From Saccharum officinarum (lineage: Eukaryota > Streptophyta > Magnoliopsida > Poales > Poaceae), in the NCBI GenBank assembly GCA_020631735.1, contig CM036197.1, positions 44,811,880 through 44,875,879 of the forward strand: a DNA stretch of 64,000 nt, given 5' to 3'. Shown in pieces: positions 21,540-34,008 of the stretch. How positions within the stretch are numbered: the first letter of the stretch is position 1; every line of letters begins with the position of its first letter. The notes under the pieces are model-generated. The model did not search any database. It was not told the DNA's origin and worked only from the letters and a program-made list of their open reading frames with translations. The position numbers and the translations under genes were made by a program.

Positions 21540-21774
21540 GGCCTTGCTTAGTTCTGGAAAATTTTTGGGTTTTTTTTTTTGCTACCATAGCACTTTCGTT
21601 TGTATTTGGCAATTAGTGTCCAATCATGGATTAATTAGGTTCAAAAGTTTTGTCTCGCGATTTCCCAACCAACTGTGCAATTAGTTTTTTTTTCTACATT
21701 TAATGGTTCATGCATGCGTCCAAAGATTCGATGTGACGGGCAAAACCCAAAAATTTTTGGAACTAAACATGGCC
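21540..21774 (+). mobile_element. Tourist-like MITE, 235 bp
   Basis: Starts GGCCTTGCTTAGTTC and ends GAACTAAACATGGCC, complementary termini. The 3-bp ATA flanks at 21537-21539 and 21775-21777 match the short target duplication of PIF/Harbinger-type elements. The interior (CACTTTCGTTTGTATTTGGC, CAATTAGTTTTTT) is the reverse-oriented counterpart of the MITE at 9507. Confidence 0.9.
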
Positions 21775-21777
21775 ATA

Positions 21778-22227
21778 GGGTGCATTTTTCCTACTCTCGG
21801 GAGTAGTTACTCCCACCTTCAATAAACAATAATGCGTATGTGTGCATACTCATTTATCAGTTTGAGTATGTTTATATACTCTATGATACTTCAAATCATA
21901 CTATGTGAAATTTTTTTCAAAACAACCTATATTTTTAATATGTTATTCTAATACTATGACAGTAGTATACAAAATAAGTATAAGCATATACTCAATGTAT
22001 ACTTGCATACTTGATATACATACTACCATAGATGGTCTAGTATGATCATATACTTCGTCAACATACACTTCGTCAGGCTATATACACCTTAAATCTAAAG
22101 ATATACACATGGATGTAACTATGTAACTACATATACAAAATAGCTTATTTCGTAGCCAGCCCATCCGACGCACCAGCATTCACGTTGTTAGAAGTAGAGA
22201 GCGAGACAAAAGCGAGAAATGCAAATG

Positions 22228-22229
<2 letters not shown>
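21778..22229. other. AT-rich intergenic sequence
   Basis: Contains many short TATACT/CATACT words (a degenerate repeat of AGTATA/TATACT) but no gene. Its right end may enter the 3' LTR of the decayed copia element E near 22186 (TGTTAGAAG). Confidence 0.3.

Positions 22230-22298
<69 letters not shown>
22230..22298. repeat. (AT)n microsatellite, about 69 bp
   Basis: An uninterrupted AT run ending 5 bp before the target duplication of the solo LTR. Length may be imprecise in an assembly. Confidence 0.97.
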
Positions 22299-22301
<3 letters not shown>

Positions 22302-22307
22302 GGCGGT

Positions 22308-24394
22308 TGAAAGTCCTTAATTTGATTTTGGCTAATTGATAAAACCTAAGTACTAATCACATGCGCTTGAGTGTTGATAGCAAAAGGTAATTGATACACT
22401 TCTAAGTGATGGCAAGATACATGTTGATCATGATGACTTGGTGCCATACTTGGAGAAGAAGAGGAGATGGAGTGCAACCCTATGGAGCTCAAGACAAAGG
22501 TATCAATAGGATTTGCTTTTGGTGATCAAGACACCATAGAGGGTGTGATCACACTTAGGATCGATAGCCGTACTATAAAGAGGGGAATTTTCAAGGCTAT
22601 TGATCACTTAAGTGCCACTAAATGAAGATTCATTTGCATATGCATTTAGATCTAGTGGTGAGCTAACTTAACGCCTTAAAAATGATTGTGAAAATGCTAA
22701 CACACATTCACATGATAATGTACTCTTGGTGGTGTTAGCACATTTGCGAAGGCGGTGGAGTTTGAACGGTAGAGATGGGTTTGGGGCCCTCTCTCCCTCC
22801 CGCCGAGGCTCGGCGGGATTCAGCGCTTTCGTGGAAGTGAAATGCATATTTTCACTATGCCAAAGGCAAAGAATTTCTCTAAGTCATCATGGATAGAAAT
22901 GGAGGTGAACGGAGGTCACCGGTAGTGACCGGACGCTGAGGTCGAAGTAACCGGACGCGGCAAGCGCGTCCGGTCAGTTCAACGCTGCAGCAGAGGCTGC
23001 AGACTAGGGTTTGCCACCAGCGCATCCGGTCACTCGCGGGACCGGCGCGTCCGGTCAGGCACCCAGAGGGACAACAGAACGTGAGGGGTTGATCGGACGT
23101 GGTGGCGCGTCTGGTCAGTCACGATCGGACGCGTCCGGTCGACAAAAATGCTCTATGGACCCTTTCTGTACTCAAATCGGACGTCGAGTGTGCCGCGTCC
23201 GGTCAGTTCTGCAGTGCGTTCGGTCAAAGTGTTCAGCAGCATGAATTCATCACGACCGGACTTCAGGGCGTGTCCGGTCAATTTTAGCGTTGCGTCCGAT
23301 CATGCTATGACTGAGAAGATAACGTTTCGTAACCGTTGGAGATCGAACGAACGAAATTTAAAACTTGACATGTGGAAAACGTCGGGCGGTGGTGCGAGAC
23401 ACGACCGGACGCTATGTCTGCATCCGGTCAGATCGACCAGCGCATCTGGTCGGCGCGATAGCAGCAGCACTTTGTTTCTAACGGCTCTATTCTTTGGGGC
23501 TGCTTATAAATAGTTGTTGGCTGGCTTTGGGGGAGATCTCTTGGACATTTTGACTCTCTAACATCCTCTTGAGCTGAGCACATCCCCTCCCACTCATCTC
23601 CCTTGCTTGATTGCCTAATCAAAGTGAGATTGATTGATCTCAAGTGCATTTGCTTGTGAGTTTACATCTAGTTGGCACTTGGGTGTTCTTTTGCTACGGG
23701 ATTCTTGTTTCTCTTGGTGGTTGCCGCCACCTAGACGCCTTGGAGCAGCGGAGGAGGTCCGGCATGAGTTGGAGGTTGTTCTTGGCCGGCTCCGGCGACT
23801 TGTGAGGGGCTTTGCACCTTTTCTGGCGAAGAGCCATAAGATAGTTCTAATATATTACGCGTGTCATTGAGTTACTTCACTAGCGGTAGGTTCTTGCGGC
23901 GCTCTTGGAGAGCTTGGGTGTGGATTACCAATTAGCCACCGAACCACTTAGTGTTGGTCGACATAACGTGGACTAGCGTGTCGGTAAGCACGTGAACCTC
24001 GGGAGAAAATCTTAGTGTCTCTCTTGATATTGTGATTGATTGTCTCCCGATGATTGACTTCACATTGGTATTCTTCATCGGTTCACTTGCCTCTACACGT
24101 TGGTATAAAATCATCTTCCCATCGTTTACTTACCGCAACTTTACCTTGTGTTATAGCTTGTTTAGTTGTGCTTGTTCTTGTTGCTAGCACTCTAGGTAGT
24201 AGTAGTTGTAGCAACCTAGCTAGTGTGTGCTATAGAGACTTTAGGTAACTAGATTTGCAACTAGGTGGCTTGCTTAACACTTAGAGCTAGAGCAAACCGC
24301 ATTTATCGTCATTTGTGTTACTAATCTTTGCTCTAGTGATTTGTAGAGTTTTAATTTAGGCTATTAACCCCCTCTAGCCAATTTGGACCTTTCA
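22308..24394 (+). mobile_element. Solo LTR of a Sirevirus (copia), 2087 bp
   Basis: Begins TGAAAGTCC and ends GGACCTTTCA, with an exact 5-bp target duplication GCGGT at 22303-22307 and 24395-24399. The same termini delimit the 5' LTR of element A (44987-46951, minus). No internal domain follows either end, so this is a solo LTR produced by LTR-LTR recombination. It contains a GC-rich array of CCGGACGCG-like palindromes. A U3/R/U5 division could not be drawn. Confidence 0.93.
22920..23465. repeat. CCGGACGCG/CGCGTCCGG palindrome array in the solo LTR
   Basis: About a dozen and a half copies of ACCGGACG- or GCGTCCGGTCA-like words in both orientations, e.g. CGGACGCGTCCGG near 23127, separated by 15-40 bp of variable sequence. 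Similar arrays lie at 45940-46375, 53490-53830, 58020-58320, 58975-59280 and 60140-60215. Confidence 0.9.
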
Positions 24395-24477
24395 GCGGTT
24401 ACAAGTATGAAAGAGAGGGGTGAAAAGACACCCCTTGGATTGATCCCTAATTGAGCACTAAATAATAATTCTTAACA

Positions 24478-24488
24478 CTCCCTCTTGA
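24478..24488 (-). promoter_or_regulatory. Polypurine tract of element E
   Basis: The minus strand reads TCAAGAGGGAG directly before TGTTAAG, i.e. PPT plus 3' LTR start. It primes plus-strand DNA synthesis in LTR elements. Confidence 0.6.
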
Positions 24489-26069
24489 TCAATTAGCTCC
24501 TTGTAGTCTTTACTGTTTATCTATTATGCCTCTTTATGAATCTTTGGAAAACCCTGTGGGAAAAACCAAAGTAATATTGGTATACCAGGGAAAACTCCTT
24601 AAAATCCAGTGGGAAAAATAAGGAGAAAACACCATGATATAGAATCACCAATGTTATTAGACTATTTGAGATAAACCCAAAGCCTTAGTCTAAAAACACC
24701 TTGACCATAGGGTCAATACGCTTCAAATATCATCTTCCAAAAACCCCGTTGGGGAAAACTAGATGATATAGCATATACCTTTGTGTTGACATTGCCTCAT
24801 TAAAATTTTATATGAGAAACCTCAAAAGGGAAAACTCACATAAAGAAAAGGGTACAATGCATCTTATGTCCCAATATCATCCACCAAAAAACCCCTGTGG
24901 GGAAAAATAGATGATATGACATAACCTTGTGTTGATATTGCCTCATTAAAAACTTTATATGAGAAACCCAAAGGGAAAAACTCATACAAAGAAAAAGTGC
25001 AATATGTTTGTAACAAGTTATTAATTAGAGAGACTCTCTCCCTGATACCCGCATACCTCGAAGTAAATTCATACCAATGCACTCAACACATAAGAAATGT
25101 GGAGTATGGTAGATTCTGTGAATATCTCTACAAGATTATCACAATACTTAGTTTGCAAATGTTCATGTGCCCATATTCCCTATAGAACAATCCTGTTTTA
25201 GTGCAAAAATATTGCATTAAGTATAACTTGTCTCCATCTACACAACACAAGTTGTACCTTTATAGATAATGACTATTAATTCATAGAATCAACACCACAT
25301 AACTTCAACATGTGATATTTCATTCTGTCAAGCTATACACATTCATGTGAAGCCTTGTACAATATAATGTTAGAATGATTAATGGAATTGATCACTAAAT
25401 GTCTATTTAAAGACTATCACAAAATGGTCTTTCCATATCCATGTAAAGCCTATTTCAATGATCTGGAATTTAGGGATCTTATAGATAACCAGAATCATTA
25501 TATCCACATAATCAGATCATGGATCACACCAGGACCACATGTGCTATTTAAGATATCAAAAGATATTATTAACTTCAATCTACCAACATTTGGTAGGAGT
25601 AGCGCTATTACTAGATAGCAAATCATTGCAAAAATAATATCCGATCGGGAACTTTTGCAAGATTTATTAGCGCATAAATAGCACAGAGATAATGGACCAC
25701 ATGTCCCAATATCTCATTTCAGTCACTATAGCATAAAACAATCTTCCTCTATTATAAGGTAGAACAACCATAGGATCCCTTCATATTGAATCACTCAATA
25801 TGATCTGGATACAGATAGCTTTTCGTACAAAATCCTGAGAGAAGATGCTTGGATTATAAACACAAAATAAAATTTTAGTTTAGTCCGTATCTTCCATCTC
25901 AAACTCCGTCTTTAGATTACAACGTGCTATTAACATGTGTTCATCACAAATGATGTCAAAATTATTGACTATCATATAACACTATGAAATCCAATCAAGG
26001 ACTTCAAAATGAACACCACATGTAATCAATCTTGTATCCCTTCAGTTTAGAAAATACACAAAGTCGATT

Positions 26070-26450
26070 GTGCCAAATTCGACTTAACTGCTTTAAGCCA
26101 TATATTGACTTAAGCAATACACAATATGTGTTGCGATTTTATGTATGAGGGTTAGGTATGTGAACTCCTTCCTGAAAGCTTCACAAATACACCAAATCAA
26201 GTGATCATATAAATATATGCAATCACTGCATCTATCAACTATCAACTGCAATGATAGATGCTTTTGTACTGCCAATCAAAAGATAGTATCGGAAATTTAT
26301 AACTTACTATGGAGAATAATTTGCATTGAAAATCAATGCCTGGGTTTTGCGTAAACCCCTTGTGCTATTAGTCTTGCTTTGATCTCACCACCACATTGTT
26401 CTCAATCCATTCTAGGACGAAAACACTTTTGTACCCACAGTAAAGGTACC
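26070..26450 (-). pseudogene. Element E reverse transcriptase remnant
   Basis: The minus strand encodes, in shifting frames, VFVLEWIENNVVVRSK, then QGVYAKP and LAVQKHLSLQL, then CIYLYDHL. The order and wording correspond to the N-terminal part of a copia RT (basic region, then the segment leading to the first catalytic Asp). Several stops and frameshifts intervene. The catalytic DD motif was not found. Confidence 0.68.
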
Positions 26451-27219
26451 ATGAGGTGTTGGCATCATAGCCCAAAACACCTCTTTTCTGGTGAGCAAGA
26501 CTATCTCTGCATGTATTACATCACTCAACAAGTTCTAGTAAGAGTGAGCTAAGCACTCTGCCATGATCTTATTGACTGGATGACTTGGAATATTGTATAC
26601 AGTTTATTTAGAGAAGTACGTGTCAACACATATAGCCTTTCTATGATATAATTCTCCAGTCCATCAAGACTCAAAGTACCCTGAATGACTCATCGTGATC
26701 TCCCGAAACGAGAGTCAGGGCTTCCCGATATCCTAGCATCAGCATTTAGGTGCACCTCTGAGCTAGGTTTGTGGATGACATCCATCCACTGGGTAATAAC
26801 CAAATTTTACCCACAAGGTGTCGCCAACCATAGGTTGACATGCATTTACTATCTTATTAGAAGGAAAACCTTCTATTGCTAGAATGAATAATCCTGCTTT
26901 ATGGCCATACTTCACCCCCTCTTATTTATAACTGGGAATTAAGTGGGTTTACTTGGTACCACCACTCTTTCTGGCACATATTTGCAATGGATTAAAAAGT
27001 TTATAAGACACCTTAGTAATCAGTAAATGCATTTGACAGTTTATTTGCAATATTATGCAAATCAATAATTCTTTGAACTCAAAATTTAGTATGTGATCCT
27101 AAACTTGAAATGCCTTATGCATTCCAAATAATTTCCTGGCATTATGTATGGTACATCAAATCTCCCCCTAATGCCTGGAAATGCTCATTATCAAAATAAA
27201 ACCAGCATATGGGTCATAA

Positions 27220-27540
27220 CTAGATCCTCCATAAGAGATCTAAATACTTAACAATCGATGGAGATTGAAATCTCACATTGATCCTAGTTTTCTGTGTGTA
27301 CCCATCAATGTATGCTATGGTGGTGAGATTGGTACGTGTACAACGTACTTCAATCTTACGCAAATAGGAAATCTTCTTGGATTCCCACATACTAAATGCA
27401 TATGGGGGATATGCAGTTAATCTCAAATCAGGAGTGTATACCTGACCCCAACATGAAGTTGGCAAATAGCAATTCACTAACAATGGCCCTGCTATGACCT
27501 TGATGTCATACTCATAGATTTCATGTATCCTTTCAGACAT
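27220..27540 (-). pseudogene. Element E integrase C-terminal region remnant
   Basis: An open minus-strand frame of 106 codons reads LLVNCYLPTSCWGQ, YPPYAFSMWESKKISYLRKI and VRFQSPSIVKYLDLL. This matches the layout of the copia integrase segment after the catalytic core, where the element's 'GYESPSI.KYLEP'-like motif sits. Conserved residues are partly lost. Integrase would insert the cDNA; this copy cannot. Confidence 0.62.
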
Positions 27541-29450
27541 GTAACTAAATTCTTGTTATGCCTAACAATCATCATTATAGGTATAAAAATTCAGTGGTGT
27601 TCAGGATAATGAGCTCACAACAAGAGCCATTATTTACCAAATGCATGGTTGAGTGTGGATACTTTCACACACTCTAGATCATCTTATTGATGTATCTTTA
27701 CAACCATGAAATATATGAACTGTCCATACAATCTTTGTATCGGACCCATATATATTATCTTGAACATGATCAAGGAATCTAAGACATTTAGTCTGATTTT
27801 AAGATAAGAGGGTCTTAAAATATATTTCCCTTGTGACACTTATCATATCCACACTTTAGGAAAATCTTGACCAAAAGAATTGCCAATCACCTCATCCCAT
27901 ATGATGGCCAAGTTGTTCATTTCAAATCCGGAATGCATCAACAGTGTGAAAAATTATCTTACACGCAACATGTTGTACGTGGATAGTTGTATGCATAATA
28001 CAACCAAAATGAGACTTATCTCATTACTTATATGCCATATCCAATGTTGTCCTTTTGTGTTCACATACGAAAACACATTTGGAAATCTCTATAATTTAGT
28101 AAGATGCGAGTTGAATTGGGACATAATTAAATATCCTCAATTGCTAACTCAATATCTAAGGACGAATGATAGTGGCAAAATAGGCCAAACAATCATTGCA
28201 TCGCATCAGCGATGGCCAAAATATTCCCTCTTGTCATAAGAACTAGGAACATTTTACTCCCCTAGTTATAGAGTTTGTGGTACAAATACCCACTAGGCAC
28301 ATATCATTCCACATTGGAATGATTCCCGTACAATCTATATATGACAAGAGTTTAATGAGATTCTCATCTAATATATAGAAATCCATAAATATTGCCGAGT
28401 ATCAAATACATCGATATGATACCCACAATAATTATGCGTTGACAACACAAATATTACAACATCTTCGATGGACATTATCACATATTATCAATGGACGATG
28501 AGATTATCCCAAATCTCAAAACAAATCATTTGAAGCATATTCGATGATCATGTTGTCCATCTATGTGATGTTCTCTTTACAAGAAAAGGAGAAGTGTTGT
28601 TTGTGATCCCATAAGGTCCAGTATAAACAATCAACCTCCTACGTGGCTTCAGATTTTAAGATTAAAGCACCCTTCATTTCTTATTTCTATAGCTCCTGTT
28701 TCATCCCTTATAAAATGTTGATATAGGTCAACTACAAATTTAAGAGTGCGGCATTGTTTAGCGCTATGCTAAACACAACCACATATATGATATTACTCTT
28801 TGTCATTCTTGGGTTCACATTGCCATCACTCATATTGCACATTAGGCCTTTTGTTTTTACTAGTGGAAGCAAATTGTATGAACAATATGATCATAGTCTT
28901 CAATAATTTGAAAAACTAGAGACATGATCCACTCATGATTAGGCTCAAGCTATATGAATTTTCTTTATTGTTCATAATACTCCTAAAGAGTATGACACCA
29001 ATTATGTGCATTTCTTTCCACAAGATAATCTTATCGATGATCTTTATGGACGTAGTACCTTAACTACAGTAAGGCACAATTTTCTTTGATCTATAATGAA
29101 AGCAACCCCTAATTAAGGTTCATTAAATACTTCCATTAGTCCATGGAATAAAACCAATGTCAATGTCCATTGTCCATGTGGGATATTGATGCCATCAAGA
29201 ATGAGTTCATCAAACTCCTCTGAAGTCAGTATCCCCAACATGTGACAAACCATTGATTTAATTAATTTACGCCTAAGGTAAATTAAAAATCACTATGATG
29301 ATGTTGTGATCTCTAATGCAAAATTTAGGGGGTCCATATCTTGTCACTTTGTTTTGGATTGTTGGAGATAGTCAACAAAATTGTAAACTTTCCAATAATT
29401 AGAGGTAATCACAAGATATGTAAACCTCACGAACAATCATTATTAATGTT
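27541..29450 (-). other. Decayed gag/pol region of element E
   Basis: AT-rich and without long frames. By position it should hold integrase core, protease and gag, but no motif could be assigned with confidence. Confidence 0.35.
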
Positions 29451-29459
29451 GGCACACAC

Positions 29460-30370
29460 ATTGAAGATAATCTCTATGTCCGAAACATAGAGTAGATCTC
29501 TCAGTAGTATGCAAATAAATTGCTGCTATAGGCACGATCTCTGGGCTGATATATTTGTAGGAATATACCGTAACCAATGCCTAAGACTCTACCACATGTG
29601 TATAGCCTTTAATAATGAATGATGGTAGTCACCATAAAAGTGTACCATTCTAATATTTCCAAAACACTTATTTGAGACAACACAATGTAGGTAATCATCA
29701 AGTTTAAATAAACATGATATAGACCTCTCAGTAATGGGTGAATACTCACTGCCATAGGCACGGTTTCTGGGCCGAATAATTCAAGATGAATTAAGCGCAG
29801 TCAATGCCTAGGACTTCATTACTTGTGTTAGGATCCCAAATATATCCAAGATATGAATATAGTAATTTTGCATAATCCATCATTAATTAAGAAACACTTA
29901 ATTAAGAGGATCTACCATTGTTAAAATGCAATTTATGAAAAAATTACCAAATTAACAAGGTCAACAAAGTACAGGAATAAACACTCTACTGTACTGATAC
30001 GGTTAAAACAAGAAAACTTACTAAGCACATAGTGCTATAGTGGGCTAGTGGCATAACTATGCAAAATCCCGTAGGATCAAAGAAAAATCCACTTCCTATG
30101 TTAGCCTCACTAGCAAAATGGTTTGGCTGCCATTTTGCTTTTTCAAACTAGGCTTGTACGAGCCTAAATCCATCCATTCTTAATTAAGTATCAATTAATT
30201 AAGACGATCTGATTTTGTTGCAACTAAAATTAATTGCCAAACAACAAAACCGACAAACTATGTATGTTTAAATATGAACAATTTTCTGGTCTTAAAAGCA
30301 AATAAAGTATAGGAGTAAAAACTCTACCATACTAATACTGTTAGAATCTATGACTAAAACAGAAAATCGT
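29460..30370. repeat. Diverged repeat modules in the element E leader
   Basis: Two modules about 235 bp apart share CCATAGGCACGGTTTCTGGGC (29757; variant at 29529), CAATGCCTAGGAC/CAATGCCTAAGAC and CTCTCAGTA. A second pair shares a GGAATAAACACTCTACTGTACTGATAC-like segment (about 29973 and 30312) and AATTAAG blocks. They are diverged duplications in the 5' noncoding part of the element. Confidence 0.6.
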
Positions 30371-30660
30371 AGACACAGAAAACATATCTAAACATGACAA
30401 TAGTAAATTTATCTGCAATAATATATTATGATGCGATTTCTAAGGACTGCTCAAAAATATCTATTTACGAGGTAAATATTGGGCATCATAATTTATGTAG
30501 ACAAAAGAAATCTAAATAGAGCATCTATTGGATAAATAAATGTGATCATTGCAGTGATGTATCGAGGTTAAATATAAAACATGAATACAGTAAAAATCCA
30601 ATCGGATTATCATATAATTCGGAGAAGCCATAAGGAAGTTTCTGTAAAAAAAAAAATTGC

Positions 30661-31430
30661 GCAACCTTATCCTTTCAACGGGCACGGACGGTTACTAGAG
30701 GCGTCGTTTGGGAACCGGCGTCCCTTGCCTGGTGGCCGCGCGTACGCCACCGCCGCCGCGGGTCTGGCCCTCAGCCGCTGGCCGTCCGGCGTGCGAGCCG
30801 CACAAGGGCCTGGCCGTCGGGCACAAGGCCGCAGCCGCGCGAGGAGCCGCCGGGCCGAGGCCGCGGCCGCAGGAACGAGGCCATACGGGGCCACTTGCCG
30901 CCTCGAGGCAGGCCGGCCGCGCGGGGCGCCGACCGCGGCGCGAGGCCGCTGGTGCCTGCTTGGGTCGTGAGGGCGCAGCCGCCGTCGCGGCACTTTGGTC
31001 TGGGGCAACCAGGCTTGCGGGCATCCCTGATGGATCCACGGTGTAGATGCCGCCACCAGCCTGTAGCCGGACGCTGCCGTGGTCGGGCGAGCAGCCGCCA
31101 CCAGCATGCTTGGTCAGACGCACGGGCCTCGCAATTGGCCTTGTGCACGGCCCCGTCGCTGGCCAAGCGCGCAGGCGCCGCATCTAGCCGTGCGCGCGGG
31201 CGCACGAGAGCCGCCGCCGGCCATCGTATCCGCCTCTCGGGCGGATGCGGACCCCGCCACCGCTGTCCGGTGTGGTGCCATGGTGAGCTCCGGCCATAGC
31301 CGTCGTTCCGAGCCAAAACAACCTCGGCACAGTGCGGATGGATCGCAAGGCAAATGGCGCAGGAACACCGCAAGGAGTCAGGAGTGCCAAGAGAAAGGTA
31401 AACAACGACGAACTCAATCTAGGTGGTTCT
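30661..31430. other. GC-rich leader-like block, no gene
   Basis: Abrupt change from AT-rich to very GC-rich sequence. Open frames exist on both strands but are Ala/Arg/Pro-rich and share no motif. It lies upstream (minus strand) of element E's coding area, as the GC-rich block at 38980-39940 does in element C, so it is probably retroelement leader or a captured fragment. Confidence 0.4.
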
Positions 31431-31706
31431 TACAGTGATTCTGGAGTTTTTCTCTGAAGATGTTCTTGCCTGTGATGGGACCGTTGCATCTTCGTTCATG
31501 CAGAACACTGATGCCGGCAAGGTTGCAGCAAGGAAGTCGTGGCCGGAACATCTTCGTCATCCTTTGTCTCCATGTTCAAGTGAAGAAACTTGTGGAGATG
31601 ACGCCGGCACTTCTTGCAGCAAAGTACCGACGACGCGAAGAACTATGCGTCGCTAGCATCGTCATCTTCTTGCTTGCCTCTTAGCGTCAGCGGAGAAGCG
31701 ACATGC

Positions 31707-31709
<3 letters not shown>

Positions 31710-31793
<84 letters not shown>
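31710..31793. repeat. (TA)n microsatellite, about 84 bp
   Basis: Pure TA run ending 3 bp before the fold-back element. Confidence 0.97.
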
Positions 31794-31796
<3 letters not shown>

Positions 31797-31798
<2 letters not shown>

Positions 31799-33092
31799 AG
31801 AAAAATTCACCGGCGGTTCGTGAACTTGGCAGCTGATGTCACTTAGGTCCCCGAACTTTGAACAGTGTATTTCTGGGTCCCTGAACTTAGCTTCAGGTGT
31901 CATCTAGGTTCCTGAACTTGGCTTTGGGTGTCACTTAGGTCCCTGAACTTTGAATAATGTATTTCTAGGTCCCTGAACTTAGCTTCGGGTGTCATCTGGG
32001 TCCCTGAACTTGGCTTCGGGTGTCATATAGGTCCCAATGCTGACGTGGCACGGTCCTACATGTGGGGCCCACATGTCAGTCGGTTATATCTCTATTTCGG
32101 AGGTACTGTAGCTATAATTTCTAAAATATTCTAAAAATTGTATCTTTTTCGTATGATCTCGGATGAAGATGATTTTTATATGAAAAATGTAGCTCTCGAC
32201 GAGATCTACAACTTTCTAGTTTTGAATTTTTTTTAATTTGAGATCATTAAAATGCTTAAAAAAATTAAATAAATTTTTAACAGTATATTAATCGCGTACA
32301 AGCGCTTGTCGCCTTGGAAAAATCATATCTTTTTTATATGCTGTCAAATGGAGATGATTTCTATATGAAAGTTGGATCTCTCGATGAGATATACGACTTT
32401 CTAGTTTTGAGTTTTTTTAATTTAAGGTCGCTAAAATGCTCAAAACAATTAAACAAATTTGTTTTGAGCATTTTAGCGACCTTAAATTAAAAAAACTCAA
32501 AACTAGAAAGTCGTAGATCTCATCGAGAGATCCAACTTTCATATAGAAATCATCTTCATTTGACAGCATATAAAAAAGATATGATTTTTTCAAGGCGACA
32601 AGCGCCTATACGCGATTAATATACTGCTGAAAATTTATTTAATTTTTAAAGCATTTTAATGATCTCAAATTAAAAAAACTCAAAACTAGAAAGTTGTAGA
32701 TCTCGTCGAGAGCTACATTTTTCATATAAAAATCATCTTCATCCGAGATCATAAGAAAAAGATACAATTTTTAAAATATTTTAGAAATTATAGCTACAGT
32801 ACCTCGAAATAGAAATATAACCGACTGACATGTGGCCCCACATGTAGGACCGCGTCACGTCAGCATTGGGACCTAGATGATCCCCGAAGCCAAGTTCAGG
32901 GACCCAGATGACACCCGAAGCCAAGTTCAGGGACCCAGAAATATACTGTTCAAAGTTCAGGGACCTAAGTGACACCGAAAGCCAAGTTTAGGGACCTAAA
33001 TGACATCTGAAGGCAAGTTCAGGGACCCAAAAATACAGTGTTCAAAGTTTAAGGATCTACCAAGTTTAGGGATCGCGGGTGAATTTTTCTCT
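31797..33092. mobile_element. 1.3-kb fold-back element with subterminal repeats
   Basis: The left end AGAGAAAAATTCACC is mirrored by GGTGAATTTTTCTCT at the right, and the whole element folds on a centre near 32458 (AACAAATTTGTT). Each arm carries several copies of a roughly 33-bp unit with GGTCCCTGAACTT..GGGTGTCA, then ACATGTGGGGCC and AT-rich sequence. There is no ORF. TAGTT occurs near both ends (31792-31796 and 33095-33099) but with a 2-bp offset, so the target duplication is uncertain. Confidence 0.85.
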
Positions 33093-33667
33093 GGTAGTTA
33101 CTCCAACCTCCGCTTGCACAGGAACGCGAGGGTCAGGTAGCCCCACGCGTGGACCAATCTAAGGCTATCCGCACTCATGGACCTCTATATTCATCCTCTA
33201 TACGTCCTAGTCAGCAAGATTCTCTCCTCTATACTCAATTCTCTCGCACCCATCCATCCTCTATATCATCCTCTATCCACTCTATTCACTGTGGGACCCA
33301 CTTGTCACTTTATCTAAATATATCCATGTGTGATCTAGTTTTGAAGGATTTATTGAGACGAATTTAATGGTGCAATCGAAATTTAATTTGGATTTTTGGT
33401 TTGTGAGTTATAACATTTTTTAAAAATTAAAATGGTAGGGCCCGCTACTTTTTCCCTCTCTCTGTCAGCGTGCAGTGGGCACGCGCGCATGGCGGACGCT
33501 CGATGGTGCGCTGTATTTAGCGGATGTTGTTCCTTTGCCGGTTCATTTAGAGTAGCCGCTGCAGCTCGATCGGTCCCGGAAAAAGCGGTAGCGGACGTTT
33601 TACCGCATGCGGTGCGGACAGCCTAACGGACCGATGGCGGCGTTCCTCCTCGTCCACGGAACTTTCA
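33093..33667. other. Intergenic, no gene seen
   Basis: 33180-33300 is rich in CCTCTATA words. 33430-33660 is GC-rich. No supported gene. Confidence 0.25.
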
Positions 33668-34005
33668 GGGTCCGTTTGGCAGGGCTTCTCCAGCGGCTTC
33701 AGGAGCCGTTTGGAGCCGTTTTCTGCCAAACGGGGTAAAATAAAACGGCTCCACCGATGAAGCCCTTAAAAACGCGCTCTCACAGAGCTTTGGGGTGAGA
33801 AGGAGCTAAAAATAGTGGCTTCTCCCGGCTTCACCTCATTCTACGTAGCGTTCTGTGAGAGCATGTTTTAAGGAACTCTATATGTAGAGCTGTTTTGCCA
33901 AACGATTTACTAAAACGGCTCTAACTCCACCGATAGAGCTGTTCATGGAGCTAAAACATAAAAAAATGGCTTCGCTGGTGAAGCGGAGCCATGCCAAACG
34001 GAGCC
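33668..34005. mobile_element. MITE-like element, 338 bp, TCA flanks
   Basis: Starts GGGTCCGTTTGGCA and ends TGCCAAACGGAGCC, inverted termini with one mismatch. TCA occurs at both borders (33665-33667, 34006-34008). The interior is rich in short inverted segments (AAACGGCTC, GAGCTAAAA) and non-coding. Superfamily uncertain. Confidence 0.75.
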
Positions 34006-34008
34006 TCA

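Larger units (their letters stand above)
24400..30660 (-). mobile_element. Decayed Ty1/copia element E
   Basis: Minus-strand copia element recognised by pol remnants (RT near 26.1-26.4 kb, integrase C-terminal region at 27.2-27.5 kb) and a 3' noncoding region with repeated (T)TTTAATGAGGCAA-type words (complement near 24790-24960), typical upstream of a copia PPT. Its 3' LTR appears to end at 24477 (complement TGTTAAGAATT) and to contain the nested solo LTR. If so, its left end may be TGTTAGAAG at 22186, for a roughly 200-bp LTR. The 5' LTR and PBS were not found. All coding frames are heavily broken. Confidence 0.65.

Noticed and set aside
22920..23465. Possible CRISPR-like array of short palindromes with spacers
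   Set aside because: Eukaryotic LTR context, repeats imperfect and irregularly spaced, same words in several Sirevirus LTRs; not CRISPR.
30581..31440. Six overlapping ORFs up to 200 codons on both strands
   Set aside because: Same effect of high GC content; no domain, no splice context, composition without protein character.
31614..31903. ORFs rich in Ile-Tyr repeats
   Set aside because: Translation of the (TA)n microsatellite.
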